64,000 nt of DNA, taken from assembly GCF_039555535.1 (NCBI RefSeq), contig NZ_CP154630.1, forward strand, positions 385,001 to 449,000, read 5' to 3'. Position numbers and translations under genes: made by a program. The stretch comes from Stenotrophomonas maltophilia (GTDB taxonomy: Bacteria; Pseudomonadota; Gammaproteobacteria; Xanthomonadales; Xanthomonadaceae). Below the pieces are notes generated by a model. That model saw only the letters and a program-made list of their open reading frames with translations. It was not told the DNA's origin and did not search any database. The stretch's first letter is position 1. Each line of letters begins with the position of its first letter. Shown piece after piece: positions 34,616-43,352 of the stretch.

Positions 34616-36790
34616 GTGGCCTCCGATCGCATCGAATCCCTCATTGCCCAGATGACCGTCGAGGAAAAGGTCGGCCAGCTGGGTGTCTTCGCGGACATGG
34701 TCCGCCCGTTCGCCCCGGACGTGAACCCGGAAGCCAACGTGCGCAATGCCGACCAGGTGCTGCAGCAGGTGCGCGAGGGCAAGGTCGGCTCGCTGTTCAA
34801 TGGTGTCGGCGCCGAGCTGGGCCGCCGCATCCAGCAGGTCGCCACCGAGGAAAGCCGCCTGGGCATCCCGGTGATCCTGGCCGCCGACGTCATCCACGGC
34901 ATGCGCACCGTGTTCCCGATTCCGCTGGGCGAGGCCGCCAGCTTCGAGCCGGACCTGGCCGAGCGCACTGCGCGTGCCACTGCCATCGAGGCCACCGCCG
35001 CCGGCCTGCACTGGACCTACGCACCGGCCGTGGATATCGCCCGCGACCAGCGCTGGGGCCGTGGCGCCGAAGGTGCCGGTGAGGACGTGGTGCTGGGCTG
35101 TGCGTTCGCCGCCGCCCGCGTGCGCGGCTTCCAGGGCAGCGACCTGCGCGCGGCCGATTCGCTGCTGGCCACGCCCAAGCATTTCGCCGCCTATGGCGCG
35201 GTGATGGCCGGCATGGAATACAACATGGTGGACATCTCGCCGCAGACCCTGCGCGACGTGCACCTGCCGCCGTTCAAGGCCGCCTTCGACGCCGGCGCGA
35301 TCACCGTGATGTCTTCGTTCAACGACATCAACGGCGTGCCGGCCAGCGCCAATGCCGAACTGCTGACCGACATCCTGCGCGGTGAGTGGAAGTTCCCGGG
35401 CGTGGTGATCTCCGACTACACCGCCGACATGGAACTGGTCGCCCACGGCTATGCCGCCGACGACCGCGATGCCACCGCCAAGGCGTTCACCGCCGGCCTC
35501 GACCTGAGCATGCAGAGCGGCTTCTACGCCGAGCACCTGCCGGGCCTGGTCGAGAGCGGCGAGGTGCCGATGGCGGTGCTGGATGAAGGCGTCCGCCGCA
35601 TCCTGTGGCTGAAGGAAACCATCGGCCTGTTCGACGACCCGTACCGTTCGCTGGACCCGGCGCGCGAAGCCGATACCTCGCACATCGCCGCGCATGACGA
35701 CCTGTCGCGTGATGCCGCGCGCCGCTCGATCGTGCTGCTGAACAACCGCGACAACGTGCTCCCGCTGCAGAAGACCGGGCAGAAGATCGCACTGATCGGC
35801 CCGTTCGTGCAGGACCGCGAGAACATCGAAGGCTGCTGGACGCTGTTCGGTGACAAGCAGCGCTATGTGGACCTGGAAACCGGCGTGCGCGCCGCCATCG
35901 GCGATGCCTCGCTGCTGGAGATCGTGCCCGGCTGTGATCTGGAAACCGCGATTCCGGGCGGCACCGAAGCGGCCGTTGCCGCCGCGCTGCGTGCCGACGT
36001 GGTGGTGCTGGCACTGGGCGAACCGCAGCGTTACAGCGGCGAAGCGCAGTCGCGCGTGGAGATCACTCTGCCGCCGGCACAGCAGGCGCTGGCCGAAGCG
36101 GTGGCGATGACCGGCAAACCGCTGGTGGTGCTGCTGCGCAATGGCCGCGCGCTGGCGCTGCAGGGCGCGGTGCGCAACGCGCATGCCGTGGCGGTCACCT
36201 GGTACCTGGGCACGCAGACCGGCCATGCCGTGGCCGATGTGCTGTTCGGTGATTACAGCCCGTCCGCGCGCCTGCCGGTCAGCTTCCCGCAGGTGTCCGG
36301 CCAGCAGCCGTATTTCTACAACCATCCGCGTACCGGCCGCCCGGAACTGCCGACCATGTCGGAGTTCAAGGCGCGCTGGCGCGAGATCCCGAACGAACCG
36401 CTGTACCCGTTCGGCCATGGCATCGGCTACACCACCTTCGCTTACGGCGTGCCGCAGCTGAGCACGGCACAGCTCGGCTGGGACGACACCCTGACCATCA
36501 CCACCGTGCTGACCAATACCGGCCGCGTGGCCGGCGAGGAAGTGGTGCAGTTGTACATCCACGACCGCGTGGCCAGCCGCGTGCGCCCGGTGCGCGAACT
36601 GAAGGACTTCCGCAAGGTGGCACTGCAGCCGGGCGAGTCGGCCGAAGTGGTGTTCACCCTGACCCGTGAACAGCTGGCGTTCACCGGCCGCGACGGTGTG
36701 CTGCGCGCGGAACCGGGTCAGTTTGACCTGTGGGTCTGCGCCTCGTCGGCGGCCGGCGAAGCCGTGCAGTTCGAGCTGCTGAAGGGTTGA
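34616..36790 (+). CDS. bglX: Glycoside hydrolase family 3 beta-glucosidase (BglX type)
   Basis: A 724-aa exo-acting beta-glycosidase. The GH3 N-terminal barrel shows ILAADVIHGMRTVFPIPLG, KHFAAYG and the nucleophile Asp in VVISDYTADMEL near residue 266; the C-terminal sandwich and a fibronectin-III-like domain follow (PFGHGIGYTTF, then a domain with LYIHDRVASRVRPVRELKDF). The start is a GTG with AAGGA ten bases upstream, and the protein begins at once with ASDRIESLIAQMTVEEKVGQ. There is no signal peptide, unlike periplasmic BglX, so it is probably cytoplasmic or its leader is lost. A LacI-type operator lies just upstream. Confidence 0.93.
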   Translation: MASDRIESLIAQMTVEEKVGQLGVFADMVRPFAPDVNPEANVRNADQVLQQVREGKVGSLFNGVGAELGRRIQQVATEESRLGIPVILAADVIHGMRTVFPIPLGEAASFEPDLAERTARATAIEATAAGLHWTYAPAVDIARDQRWGRGAEGAGEDVVLGCAFAAARVRGFQGSDLRAADSLLATPKHFAAYGAVMAGMEYNMVDISPQTLRDVHLPPFKAAFDAGAITVMSSFNDINGVPASANAELLTDILRGEWKFPGVVISDYTADMELVAHGYAADDRDATAKAFTAGLDLSMQSGFYAEHLPGLVESGEVPMAVLDEGVRRILWLKETIGLFDDPYRSLDPAREADTSHIAAHDDLSRDAARRSIVLLNNRDNVLPLQKTGQKIALIGPFVQDRENIEGCWTLFGDKQRYVDLETGVRAAIGDASLLEIVPGCDLETAIPGGTEAAVAAALRADVVVLALGEPQRYSGEAQSRVEITLPPAQQALAEAVAMTGKPLVVLLRNGRALALQGAVRNAHAVAVTWYLGTQTGHAVADVLFGDYSPSARLPVSFPQVSGQQPYFYNHPRTGRPELPTMSEFKARWREIPNEPLYPFGHGIGYTTFAYGVPQLSTAQLGWDDTLTITTVLTNTGRVAGEEVVQLYIHDRVASRVRPVRELKDFRKVALQPGESAEVVFTLTREQLAFTGRDGVLRAEPGQFDLWVCASSAAGEAVQFELLKG

Positions 36791-36800
36791 TCGCGGAATG

Positions 36801-36871
36801 GCAGCGCCGGGCCATGCCCGGCGTTGCTGCGCTCACATTGCACGAACACGCCGGGCGTGCCCCGGCGCTAC
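36801..36871. repeat. SMAG-like dimer (CGCCGGGC type)
   Basis: A plus arm GCAGCGCCGGGC-CAT-GCCCGGCG and a minus arm ending CGGCGCTAC, spaced 25 bases. The first head is GCAG instead of GTAG. Confidence 0.65.
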
Positions 36872-36903
36872 CATCGGGCTCCCTGTTTCGATGGAGTGCG
36901 CGC

Positions 36904-37449
36904 ATGCGCTGGATGGCTTATCTGATTCCCGCCCTGTTGCTGGCGGCCTGTTCGCAGCCGGCGGCACCACCGGCCGAGCCCGCCGCGGATGCACCGCCGC
37001 CGATGGAGGCCAGCGCCCCGGCAACGCCTGCGGCATCCACCGCTGAGCCCGCCGCCGCTGCACCGGCCGCACCCGAAGCGGATGCGCCCGCGGAAGACGC
37101 ACGCGCACGCATCGAAACGCTGCTTGGTGATGCGGCGCAGTACGAAAAGGTGTTCAACGCGTTCAGGACCGCCGTGGTCGGTGGTGATCGTGCTGCCGTG
37201 GTGGAGGAAGTGCGCTTCCCGCTGAACATCGCGGATGGAAAGAAGATCACCGGCCCGGGCGAGTTCCAGCGCAACTACGAGAAGATCATCACACCGGCGG
37301 TGGTCAAGGCGGTGTCCGAACAGGACTTCGGCAAGGTCTTCGTCAACCAGCAGGGCGTGATGATCGGCGATGGACAGGTGTGGTTGAACGGGCAGTGCCT
37401 GGACCAGGCCTGCAAGAAGACCGAGGTGAAGGTCATCACCATCCAGTAA
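36904..37449 (+). CDS. Conserved lipoprotein of unknown function
   Basis: 181 aa with a lipoprotein signal (lipobox LLAAC, Cys near 17), an Ala/Pro/Glu linker of about 45 residues, and a globular C-terminal domain of about 115 residues with FNAFRTAVVGGDRAAVVEEVRFPLNI and WLNGQCLDQACKKTEVKVITIQ. That domain resembles small NTF2/DUF-type folds but I cannot assign it. GGAG lies before the ATG. It is convergent with the sugar dehydrogenase gene. Confidence 0.75.
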   Translation: MRWMAYLIPALLLAACSQPAAPPAEPAADAPPPMEASAPATPAASTAEPAAAAPAAPEADAPAEDARARIETLLGDAAQYEKVFNAFRTAVVGGDRAAVVEEVRFPLNIADGKKITGPGEFQRNYEKIITPAVVKAVSEQDFGKVFVNQQGVMIGDGQVWLNGQCLDQACKKTEVKVITIQ

Positions 37450-37455
37450 ACGGAA

Positions 37456-37476
37456 GCGGCCCCGCATGCGGGGCCG
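37456..37476. terminator. Hairpin between convergent lipoprotein and sugar dehydrogenase genes
   Basis: CGGCCCCGC-AT-GCGGGGCCG. The T tract is poor on both strands, so its terminator strength is uncertain. Confidence 0.45.
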
Positions 37477-37495
37477 TCCCGGGAAAATGTGCCGA

Positions 37496-38665
37496 TCAGG
37501 CCTTCGGCGTCAGCTTCAGCAGGCGCGCCTTGCTGCCGTCTTCCAGCAGCCACAGGGCGCCATCCGGGCCCTGTTCCACTTCGCGGATGCGCTCGCCCAT
37601 GTTGAAGCGTTCGGCTTCGCGCGCGCTGTCGCCATCAAAGGCCACGCGCACCAGCGAGGTCGACGACAGCCCACCGATGAAGCCGCTGCCCTTCCACTGT
37701 GGGAACAGGCTGCCGCTGTAGATCACGAAGCCGGCCGGCGAGATCACCGGCGTCCAGGTCACCTTGGGTGCAGCGAATTCCGGGCGGGTGTCGTGGTCGG
37801 GAATCGGGCGCCCGTCGTAGTGGTCGCCGTTGGAGACGATCGGGTAGCCATAGTTGGCGCCGCGCACGATCAGGTTCAGTTCGTCGCCGCCAGCCGGGCC
37901 CATTTCATGCGCCCACAGCTTGCCGTTGGCGTCGAAGGCCATGCCGAGGATGTTGCGGTGGCCCAGCGACCAGATCTGCGCGGCCACGCCGCCCTGGGAG
38001 GCGAACGGGTTGTCGGCGGGCAGGCTGCCATCGTCGTTGAGGCGGACGATCTTGCCGAGGTTGCTGCCCATGTCCTGCGCCGGGTCGAACTTCTGCCGCT
38101 CGCTGGAGCTGATCCACAGCTTGCCGTCCGGGCCGAAGGCAAGGCGATGGCCGTAGTGGCCTTCACCGCTGACCTTGGGGCTTTGCCGCCAGATCACCTT
38201 CAGGTCCTTCAGTTGACCGGCACCGTCGTCATCCAGCGCCAGCGTGGCACGGGCCACGGCCGCACCGCGGGTGTCCAGCGTGCCTTCCTCGGCGTAACTG
38301 ACGTAAACGACATGATTCCGGGCGAAATCGGGGTGCAGGATGATGTCGCCAAAGCCACCTTGGCCACCGTAGGCGACCTTCGGAACGCCGCTGATCTCAT
38401 GCTTCTGGCCGCTGGCCAGGTCCAGATGCTGCAGCTTGCCACGCTTTTCGGTGACCAGCAGGCCGCCGTCAGGCAGGAAGGTCATCGCCCACGGCTGGTC
38501 GAAGCGGCTGACTTCGGTGGCGTCGAACGGGCGCTGGTCGGCGGCGGTAGAGGCCACGGGCGCGGTGGCTTGGGCGCCGTTGGCGGCCGGGTCGGCGGCA
38601 TTGCAGGCAGAGGTGGCGAGGATCGGCACCAGGCCGAGGGCGAGCAGCAGGGGTGTGCGGGTCAT
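37496..38665 (-). CDS. PQQ-dependent sugar dehydrogenase (aldose dehydrogenase type), lipoprotein
   Basis: A 389-aa six-bladed beta-propeller of the soluble glucose dehydrogenase/YliI family, oxidising aldoses with pyrroloquinoline quinone. A lipobox ATSAC (Cys near 21) anchors it to a membrane on the periplasmic side. [91 protein letters not shown] and [17 protein letters not shown] are successive blade signatures and include the catalytic His. No pqq synthesis genes are near. Start chosen at the ATG that gives the lipoprotein signal. Confidence 0.92.
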   Translation of the reverse strand: MTRTPLLLALGLVPILATSACNAADPAANGAQATAPVASTAADQRPFDATEVSRFDQPWAMTFLPDGGLLVTEKRGKLQHLDLASGQKHEISGVPKVAYGGQGGFGDIILHPDFARNHVVYVSYAEEGTLDTRGAAVARATLALDDDGAGQLKDLKVIWRQSPKVSGEGHYGHRLAFGPDGKLWISSSERQKFDPAQDMGSNLGKIVRLNDDGSLPADNPFASQGGVAAQIWSLGHRNILGMAFDANGKLWAHEMGPAGGDELNLIVRGANYGYPIVSNGDHYDGRPIPDHDTRPEFAAPKVTWTPVISPAGFVIYSGSLFPQWKGSGFIGGLSSTSLVRVAFDGDSAREAERFNMGERIREVEQGPDGALWLLEDGSKARLLKLTPKA

Positions 38666-38833
38666 GGGTATCTCCAGGGCGGGGATGCGGATGGCCGGGC
38701 TGTCCCTTGTATACCACTGGAGGCGTGACCGTCGTGGCCCGAAGGTCCTGCGCCCCCCTGTGCGACGGCGGCGGGATCGTCTAGGGTGGGCACGCCCGGG
38801 CAAAGCAAGCCCGCCTGACTGCAAGGATCTGCA

Positions 38834-39289
38834 ATGAACACTGCCATGCCCCACAAGCCGTCCACCGCCTTCATCGCCGCCTCGTGGGTGGCCCTGCTGC
38901 TGGGCGCGGCGGCCTACCTGATCGGCCTGTTCAACGCCGCCACGATGGCGCTCAACGAAAAGGGCTACTACCTGACCCTGCTGCTGTTCGGCCTGTTCGC
39001 GGCGGTGTCGCTGCAGAAGAGTGTGCGTGACCGCGTCGAGGGTATTCCGGTGAGCGCGCTGTACTACGCGCTGTGCTGGTTTGCGCTGCTGTCGGCGCTG
39101 ATGCTGCTGCTTGTTGGGCTGTGGAATGCCACCCTGGCATCAAGCGAGAAGGGCTTCTACGGCATGGCGTATGCGCTGTCGCTGTTCGGCGCTGTGGCGG
39201 TGCAGAAGAACACCCGCGACCTCATCGCTGCAGGTGGTGGTGAGAGCAAGCGCAGCGCGGTCGTGCCACCGCTGCCGGAACAGGAGTGA
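38834..39289 (+). CDS. YiaA/YiaB-family inner membrane protein
   Basis: A 151-aa protein made of two similar halves, each with a pair of helices: [26 protein letters not shown] with [28 protein letters not shown], then [23 protein letters not shown] with [28 protein letters not shown]. The duplicated KGYY/KGFY and QKxxRD points are typical of the YiaA/YiaB family. Function unknown; it has been linked to stress in some bacteria. AAGGA precedes the ATG. Confidence 0.88.
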   Translation: MNTAMPHKPSTAFIAASWVALLLGAAAYLIGLFNAATMALNEKGYYLTLLLFGLFAAVSLQKSVRDRVEGIPVSALYYALCWFALLSALMLLLVGLWNATLASSEKGFYGMAYALSLFGAVAVQKNTRDLIAAGGGESKRSAVVPPLPEQE

Positions 39290-39299
39290 TCGACCCGGT

Positions 39300-39322
39300 G
39301 TAGAGCCGAGCCATGCTCGGCT
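39300..39322 (+). repeat. SMAG repeat arm (GTAGAGCCGAGC type)
   Basis: Ten bases after the YiaA-type gene. Confidence 0.85.
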
Positions 39323-39323
39323 C

Positions 39324-39346
39324 AGTCGAGCATGGCTCGACTCTAC
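39324..39346 (-). repeat. SMAG repeat arm (GTAGAGTCGAGC type)
   Basis: Inverted partner with C-A instead of C-G pairs in the stem (AGTCGAGC / GCTCGACT), a compensated change that keeps the hairpin. Confidence 0.85.
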
Positions 39347-39360
39347 AGACGTGGTGCGAG

Positions 39361-39384
39361 AGCCGAGCACGGGCTCGGCTCTAC
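39361..39384 (-). repeat. SMAG repeat arm (GTAGAGCCGAGC type)
   Basis: A third arm in the same gap, in the same orientation as the second, with GTGC between stems. Confidence 0.8.
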
Positions 39385-39396
39385 AGAAGCCTGGCG

Positions 39397-39720
39397 TTAT
39401 CGCTTCAACCGCGGGTCCGCCAGCTGTGCATCTTCCCAGCCACGGCGCACAGCGCCGCGCACCTGGGCCCATTCCAGCCGGCTGCGGCCACGTTCATTGG
39501 CCCAGCGTGATTCCAGCTCGGCTTCGACCTGTTCGTAGGCGCGGATCATGTCCTGTGCGCGGGCCGCATGGCCGATGCGGTAGGCCGGTTCGTAGTCCTC
39601 GAAGAACAGCTGGTCGTCGTAGTACGGCTCGGACGTATAGCGTTCGCGCCAGTAGTTGCTGACCGCGTCGCGCGGCGTGCTGTCGTCCGGTACGCGGCCG
39701 GGGATCTGGTACTCGGTCAT
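39397..39720 (-). CDS. Conserved hypothetical protein, 107 aa
   Basis: A charged, aromatic-rich soluble protein (pI near neutral) with WRERYTSEPYYDDQLFFEDYEPAYRIG near residues 24-50 and an Arg/Glu-rich helix after it. No signal peptide, membrane segment or known catalytic motif is visible. GGAGCC lies just before the ATG. I do not recognise a function. It stands between a SMAG cluster and the APC permease gene, all on the minus strand, but separated from the permease by a SMAG arm. Confidence 0.7.
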   Translation of the reverse strand: MTEYQIPGRVPDDSTPRDAVSNYWRERYTSEPYYDDQLFFEDYEPAYRIGHAARAQDMIRAYEQVEAELESRWANERGRSRLEWAQVRGAVRRGWEDAQLADPRLKR

Positions 39721-39804
39721 GGAAGGCTCCGTTGTGGACGAAGCCTGATCGTGCCTGCGTGGCGGTTAACGGCCCGGTCCGGCAGCGTGATCGCCAGATC
39801 AATC

Positions 39805-39827
39805 CGCCGGGCATGGCCCGACGCTAC
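39805..39827 (-). repeat. SMAG repeat arm (GTAGCGTCGGGCC type)
   Basis: Minus-strand GTAG head followed by CGTCGGGC-CAT-GCCCGGCG; it sits four bases after the APC permease gene, at its 3' end. Confidence 0.7.
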
Positions 39828-39830
39828 CGG

Positions 39831-41132
39831 TCACGCGGCGTCGGCATCCTTGCGCGGCAGCTTGTAGATCACCGCGCCGATGGCAAACGCCACTAGTGCG
39901 GCGGCGATGTTCTGCCAGCTGGCACTGGCGAACAGTGCAAGGCACAGCAGCAGCGCCAGCACCGGAATCAGTGGGCCGCCGGGTAGTTTCAGTGCACCTG
40001 GCCGGTCCGCGAAGCGTTTGGCCAGCACCAGCACCGCAGCCGCCGTACCGATGTAGGCGAACAGGCGCGTGGTCATCGACAGCAGCGCCAGCTGCACGAA
40101 CGAACCCGACAGGGCCAGGCCGAGCGCGATCAGGCCCTGGCACAGGATCGACGCGGCCGGGGTGTGGAAGCGTGGGTGCACCTGCGCCAGGATCTTCGGC
40201 CCGTAGCCATCGCGGGCCAGCGCAAACAGGAAGCGCGGGCCCATCATCATCGTGTTGCTGTTGGTGCCGAGGATGGAGATGGTGGCACCGACAGTCAGGA
40301 TCAGCGCCAGTGCTTCGCCACCGAAGCCGGCGGCGGCATCGGCCAGCGGCGTGGCCGAGCTGGACAGGCCGGCCAGCGTGCCTTGTGCCACCACCTGCAC
40401 CGCGCCGTAGATGACGGTGACGGTGATGATCATGGTGATCAGCGCGAACGGAATGTCACGGCGCGGATTGCGGTATTCGCCGGCGGCGGCCGGAATGTTC
40501 TCGAAACCAGCGTAGGCGTACAGCAGCAGGAGCGCGGCTTCGCCCATGCGCTGCAGGTCATGCGGGTCCGGGCGCTGGCCGGAGAACGCCAGCTGCGGGT
40601 CGATGTAGAACGCGCCGATGGCCACGAACAACAGCAACGGCAGCATCTTGCCGATCACCAGCACCACGCCGGTGCGCGCGGCCGAGCGCACGCCGATGAT
40701 GTTGACCCCGGTGAGGAAGCCCAGCGATACCACGATCACCGCGATGCGACCCATGCCGGCGCCAGCCCACGGCCAGAAGCGTGCGACCGCATCGGCCAGC
40801 GCATTGCTCAATGCGGCCGCCGAGCTGATGCGGGTCAGCCAGATCATCCAGCCGATCTCGAACCCGGCGAAGCGCCCGAACGCCTCGCGGGCATACAGGT
40901 AGCTGCCGCCGGGCTCGTCGAAGTAGCTGGCGGCCTGTGCGTAGCACAGCACCAGCAGCGCGACGACGACGCCGGCGGCGACCACGCCCCACAGGCTGAA
41001 CGGGCCGAGCAGGGCGACGGTGGCGGCCGGCAGCAGGTAGATGCCGCTGCCGATCACATCGTTGATCGACAGGCCGACGATCTGCCAGCGGCTGACCGCG
41101 CGCTGCAGCTGCGGTTCGTCCTGCGCGCTCAA
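39831..41132 (-). CDS. APC-superfamily amino acid/peptide permease
   Basis: A 433-aa, 12-helix transporter of the amino acid-polyamine-organocation type: IVGLSINDVIGSGIYLLPAATVALLGP at the start has the GSGI substrate loop, followed by FDEPGGSYLYAREAFGRFAGFEIGW. I place its start at a TTG whose TTGA overlaps the stop of the upstream transpeptidase gene, so the two are translationally coupled. In this locus it would be the inner-membrane importer of amino acids or short murein peptides released outside. Substrate inferred from context only. Confidence 0.85.
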   Translation of the reverse strand: MSAQDEPQLQRAVSRWQIVGLSINDVIGSGIYLLPAATVALLGPFSLWGVVAAGVVVALLVLCYAQAASYFDEPGGSYLYAREAFGRFAGFEIGWMIWLTRISSAAALSNALADAVARFWPWAGAGMGRIAVIVVSLGFLTGVNIIGVRSAARTGVVLVIGKMLPLLLFVAIGAFYIDPQLAFSGQRPDPHDLQRMGEAALLLLYAYAGFENIPAAAGEYRNPRRDIPFALITMIITVTVIYGAVQVVAQGTLAGLSSSATPLADAAAGFGGEALALILTVGATISILGTNSNTMMMGPRFLFALARDGYGPKILAQVHPRFHTPAASILCQGLIALGLALSGSFVQLALLSMTTRLFAYIGTAAAVLVLAKRFADRPGALKLPGGPLIPVLALLLCLALFASASWQNIAAALVAFAIGAVIYKLPRKDADAA

Positions 41133-41890
41133 TGGGCGTCTCCGCGCAGTGCGGGCAGCTGCCACTGAGCCTGCAGGCGCGTGTACTCGGCGCGCGGCAG
41201 CAGCACGAAGCGCGGCGCATCCTGCGGCCGCAGCCAGTCCAGCAGCGCCTGCATGCGCGCCTGCGGCATCGCGGTGCAGCCGGCGGTGGCCTCGCCGGGC
41301 TGCCGCCACAGGTGGGCGAAGATGCAGCTGCCCTTGCCGGGCTGGTTGTCCGGGTTGTGGGCGATGACGAAGCCTTCCTGGTAACGGACGTCGCCCTTGT
41401 TGTGCAGATCCAGCCGCATCGGCTCGGTGGAAACTGCCACGGCTGCCTTGCCGACCTTCTTCGCGTCGACGATGCGGTTGTAGAACGGCGAGGCAGGCAC
41501 ATCCATGCAGTAGCTGCTGTCGAGCATCGGCTGGTAGGCCATCGCGGTGCCGGGGCGGGTGACCGCATAGCCGAACGCGCTGCCGAGCGCGAACACGCCC
41601 GCCGGGCTGCGGCCATCGCCTTCCTGCTTCTGCGGGCCGTCGGCCTGCGCCGGGTGCAGGCCCAGGCCCCAGGCACTGCCGGTGCGGCCAAGCGCCACCG
41701 GGAACGCCCGTCCATGCGCATGCCAGCCCTTGCCATCGCGCACATAGGCCTGCAGCTGGCCCTGGGTGCTGTCCCAGCCATCGCTGGTGACCACGATCAG
41801 CTGGCGCGCACCCTCCAGCGGCGCGGCGTGGACGGACACCGTTGCGGCAAGCAGCAGCGCAGCGGTAGCGAGACGGACCAGCGATTTCAT
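41129..41890 (-). CDS. L,D-transpeptidase (YkuD-fold) family protein
   Basis: 253 aa with a signal peptide (cleavage near VHA). The catalytic region contains FAHLWRQPGEATAGCTAM near residue 200: the HX(n)SXGC-like motif of YkuD-type L,D-transpeptidases with the active Cys. GRTGSAWGLGLH and SPAGVF near 70-100 match the YafK/ErfK branch. It could cross-link or cleave murein stem peptides, or serve as an L,D-carboxypeptidase. The regulator gene lies 15 bases upstream and the permease overlaps downstream, so the three form a tight operon. Confidence 0.87.
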   Translation of the reverse strand: MKSLVRLATAALLLAATVSVHAAPLEGARQLIVVTSDGWDSTQGQLQAYVRDGKGWHAHGRAFPVALGRTGSAWGLGLHPAQADGPQKQEGDGRSPAGVFALGSAFGYAVTRPGTAMAYQPMLDSSYCMDVPASPFYNRIVDAKKVGKAAVAVSTEPMRLDLHNKGDVRYQEGFVIAHNPDNQPGKGSCIFAHLWRQPGEATAGCTAMPQARMQALLDWLRPQDAPRFVLLPRAEYTRLQAQWQLPALRGDAH

Positions 41891-41905
41891 CAACAGGTGC
41901 TCCGG

Positions 41906-42754
41906 TCAGGAATCCAGCAGGTGGTCGATCCGCTCCAGATTCACCGCCAGCTGCTGCTGGCGGTCCGGATTGGCGTGGCAGAGCAGCACGAACAGGAAAT
42001 CGAGCAGGGCATGCATGGCGCTACGGTACAGCAGCTGCGCGACCTGCGGCGTGCGATCATGCGCACACACCGCCAGTGCTGCGTCAGCATGCGCGCGCAG
42101 CGGGTTGGCGGTGTGGCGGGTAATGGAAATCACCTTGCCACCCATGTCCTGGAACTGGCGCGACAGCTGCGAAAGCTGCGGCAGGTTGCCGAATTCGGAG
42201 AACACCAGCAGCGCATCGCCGGGGCGCGCGGCCGACAGGTTGGCCAGCATCAGGATCGGGTCGGTGTGCGGCACCACCAGCAGGCCGAGCAGCGACAGCC
42301 GCATGGCGAACTCGCGGGCGAACAGGCCATCGTCACCCAGGCCATGGACGAACAGTTTGGGCGCGCCGTCGAGGAGCTGCACGATGCGCTCGATCTCTTC
42401 GCGCGGGTTCGCCTGGCGGGTTTCCTCTTCGGCCTGCGCCTTGCTGCGACGCAGGGCGTCGCCCAGGCGCAGGTAGTCATCGCTGCTGTCGGGTTCGGTG
42501 GGTGCCTGCTGCGGATCGGCGCCAGCACGGGCGACATCCTGGCCGATCGAGTACTTCAGGTCCGGGTAGCCCTTGAAGCCGAGCTTCTGGCTGAACTTCA
42601 CCACGCTGGACTGGCTGATGCCGAGCGCACTGGCCAGCTGCTGGGACGAGTAGTCGCGCAGCAGGTGGGCGTTGTCGAGGATGAAGTCGGCAATGCGGCG
42701 TTCGATGGCCGACATCTGCCCGCGCTCGGAACGGATCTTCAGCAGGGGCGGCAT
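41906..42754 (-). CDS. MurR/RpiR-family transcriptional regulator
   Basis: 282 aa with an N-terminal RpiR helix-turn-helix (ERRIADFILDNAHLLRDYSSQQLASALGISQSSVVKFSQKLGFKGYPDLK, residues about 15-65) and a SIS sugar-phosphate-binding domain (KLFVHGLGDDGLFAREFAMRLSLLG, then VFSEFGN). MurR-type members respond to sugar phosphates such as MurNAc-6-P. It is the first gene of the regulator-transpeptidase-permease unit and probably controls the locus. The open frame extends upstream through a repeat element; I use the ATG at MPPLLKIRSE. Confidence 0.88.
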   Translation of the reverse strand: MPPLLKIRSERGQMSAIERRIADFILDNAHLLRDYSSQQLASALGISQSSVVKFSQKLGFKGYPDLKYSIGQDVARAGADPQQAPTEPDSSDDYLRLGDALRRSKAQAEEETRQANPREEIERIVQLLDGAPKLFVHGLGDDGLFAREFAMRLSLLGLLVVPHTDPILMLANLSAARPGDALLVFSEFGNLPQLSQLSRQFQDMGGKVISITRHTANPLRAHADAALAVCAHDRTPQVAQLLYRSAMHALLDFLFVLLCHANPDRQQQLAVNLERIDHLLDS

Positions 42755-42815
42755 GCGGGGTGTCCGGGCATGTGTAGGCGCGTTGCGGTTGGCAGCGTAG
42801 AGCGTGTCATGGAGT

Positions 42816-42999
42816 GGGTCGGGCGGGTGGGGTTTGCAGGGGACGCCGTGAATCCGTCCATGGAGGCTTGGCCGCGCTTGCGCGTTTGCGCTGTCCTGCG
42901 CAAACGGCAAGACCGGGGTTGGGCGTCCTGCCCAACCCGCCCGAGGCATGCCTCGGGCCCATGGCGCGGACACCCCTGCAAACCCCACCCGCCCGACCC
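42816..42999. repeat. 184-bp long palindromic intergenic element, copy 1
   Basis: Perfect 27-bp inverted ends (GGGTCGGGCGGGTGGGGTTT and CAGGGG on the left) flank an interior that includes the motif GGACGCCGTGAATCC, CCATGGAGGCT and two nested inverted repeats. A shorter relative lies at 53067-53150. Confidence 0.8.
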
Positions 43000-43273
43000 C
43001 GGACAGATCGCGCGCGTGCCAGCCGCGAAGGGGATACGGGGTAGAGCAGAAGCAAGCGCAAAAGCATCCACGCATGTAGTGGATCCACGGGATGCAGTTG
43101 TTGCCTTTGACGTTGAGTCCGCCTTCAAGCGAGCCGAGCACCGCAGGTCCGGCGAGGGCGAAGAGGGGCGGGTGTCTGAGCGCAGCGAGTTCCCGCGCCG
43201 TCCCTCGACGGGCCGAGGAGCGCAGGGAACCGGTGCGTAGCACCGGCTCGCGGCCGGCGGAGCGTTTCTTTTG

Positions 43274-43305
43274 GTTACTTTTCTTTCCGCGGAAAGAAAA
43301 GTAAC
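43274..43305. repeat. 32-bp perfect palindrome
   Basis: GTTACTTTTCTTTCC, GC, GGAAAGAAAAGTAAC. AT-rich in a high-GC gap, preceded by TTTCTTTTG. Similar palindromes are common in proteobacterial intergenic repeats; it could act as a bidirectional terminator or a protein site. Confidence 0.85.
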
Positions 43306-43352
43306 GCCCGACCAAGAGTCAGTTGTACGCCAGGCCAGCCGCAAGGCAGAGA

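Larger units (their letters stand above)
42755..43352. other. 598-bp non-coding region rich in repeats
   Basis: No credible gene. It holds a 184-bp element with 27-bp perfect inverted ends, a degenerate ATCCACGCA-type hairpin, a GC-rich stretch whose minus-strand translation looks like the spurious short proteins often called in dispersed intergenic repeats (KKSNQKKRSAG, RTGSLRSSARRGTA), and a 32-bp perfect palindrome. It splits the minus-strand murein locus into two parts. Confidence 0.75.

Noticed and set aside
41906..43315. N-terminal extension of the RpiR regulator to 469 residues
   Set aside because: The extension is translated from the palindromic repeat region; the normal family N-terminus starts at MPPLLKIRSE.
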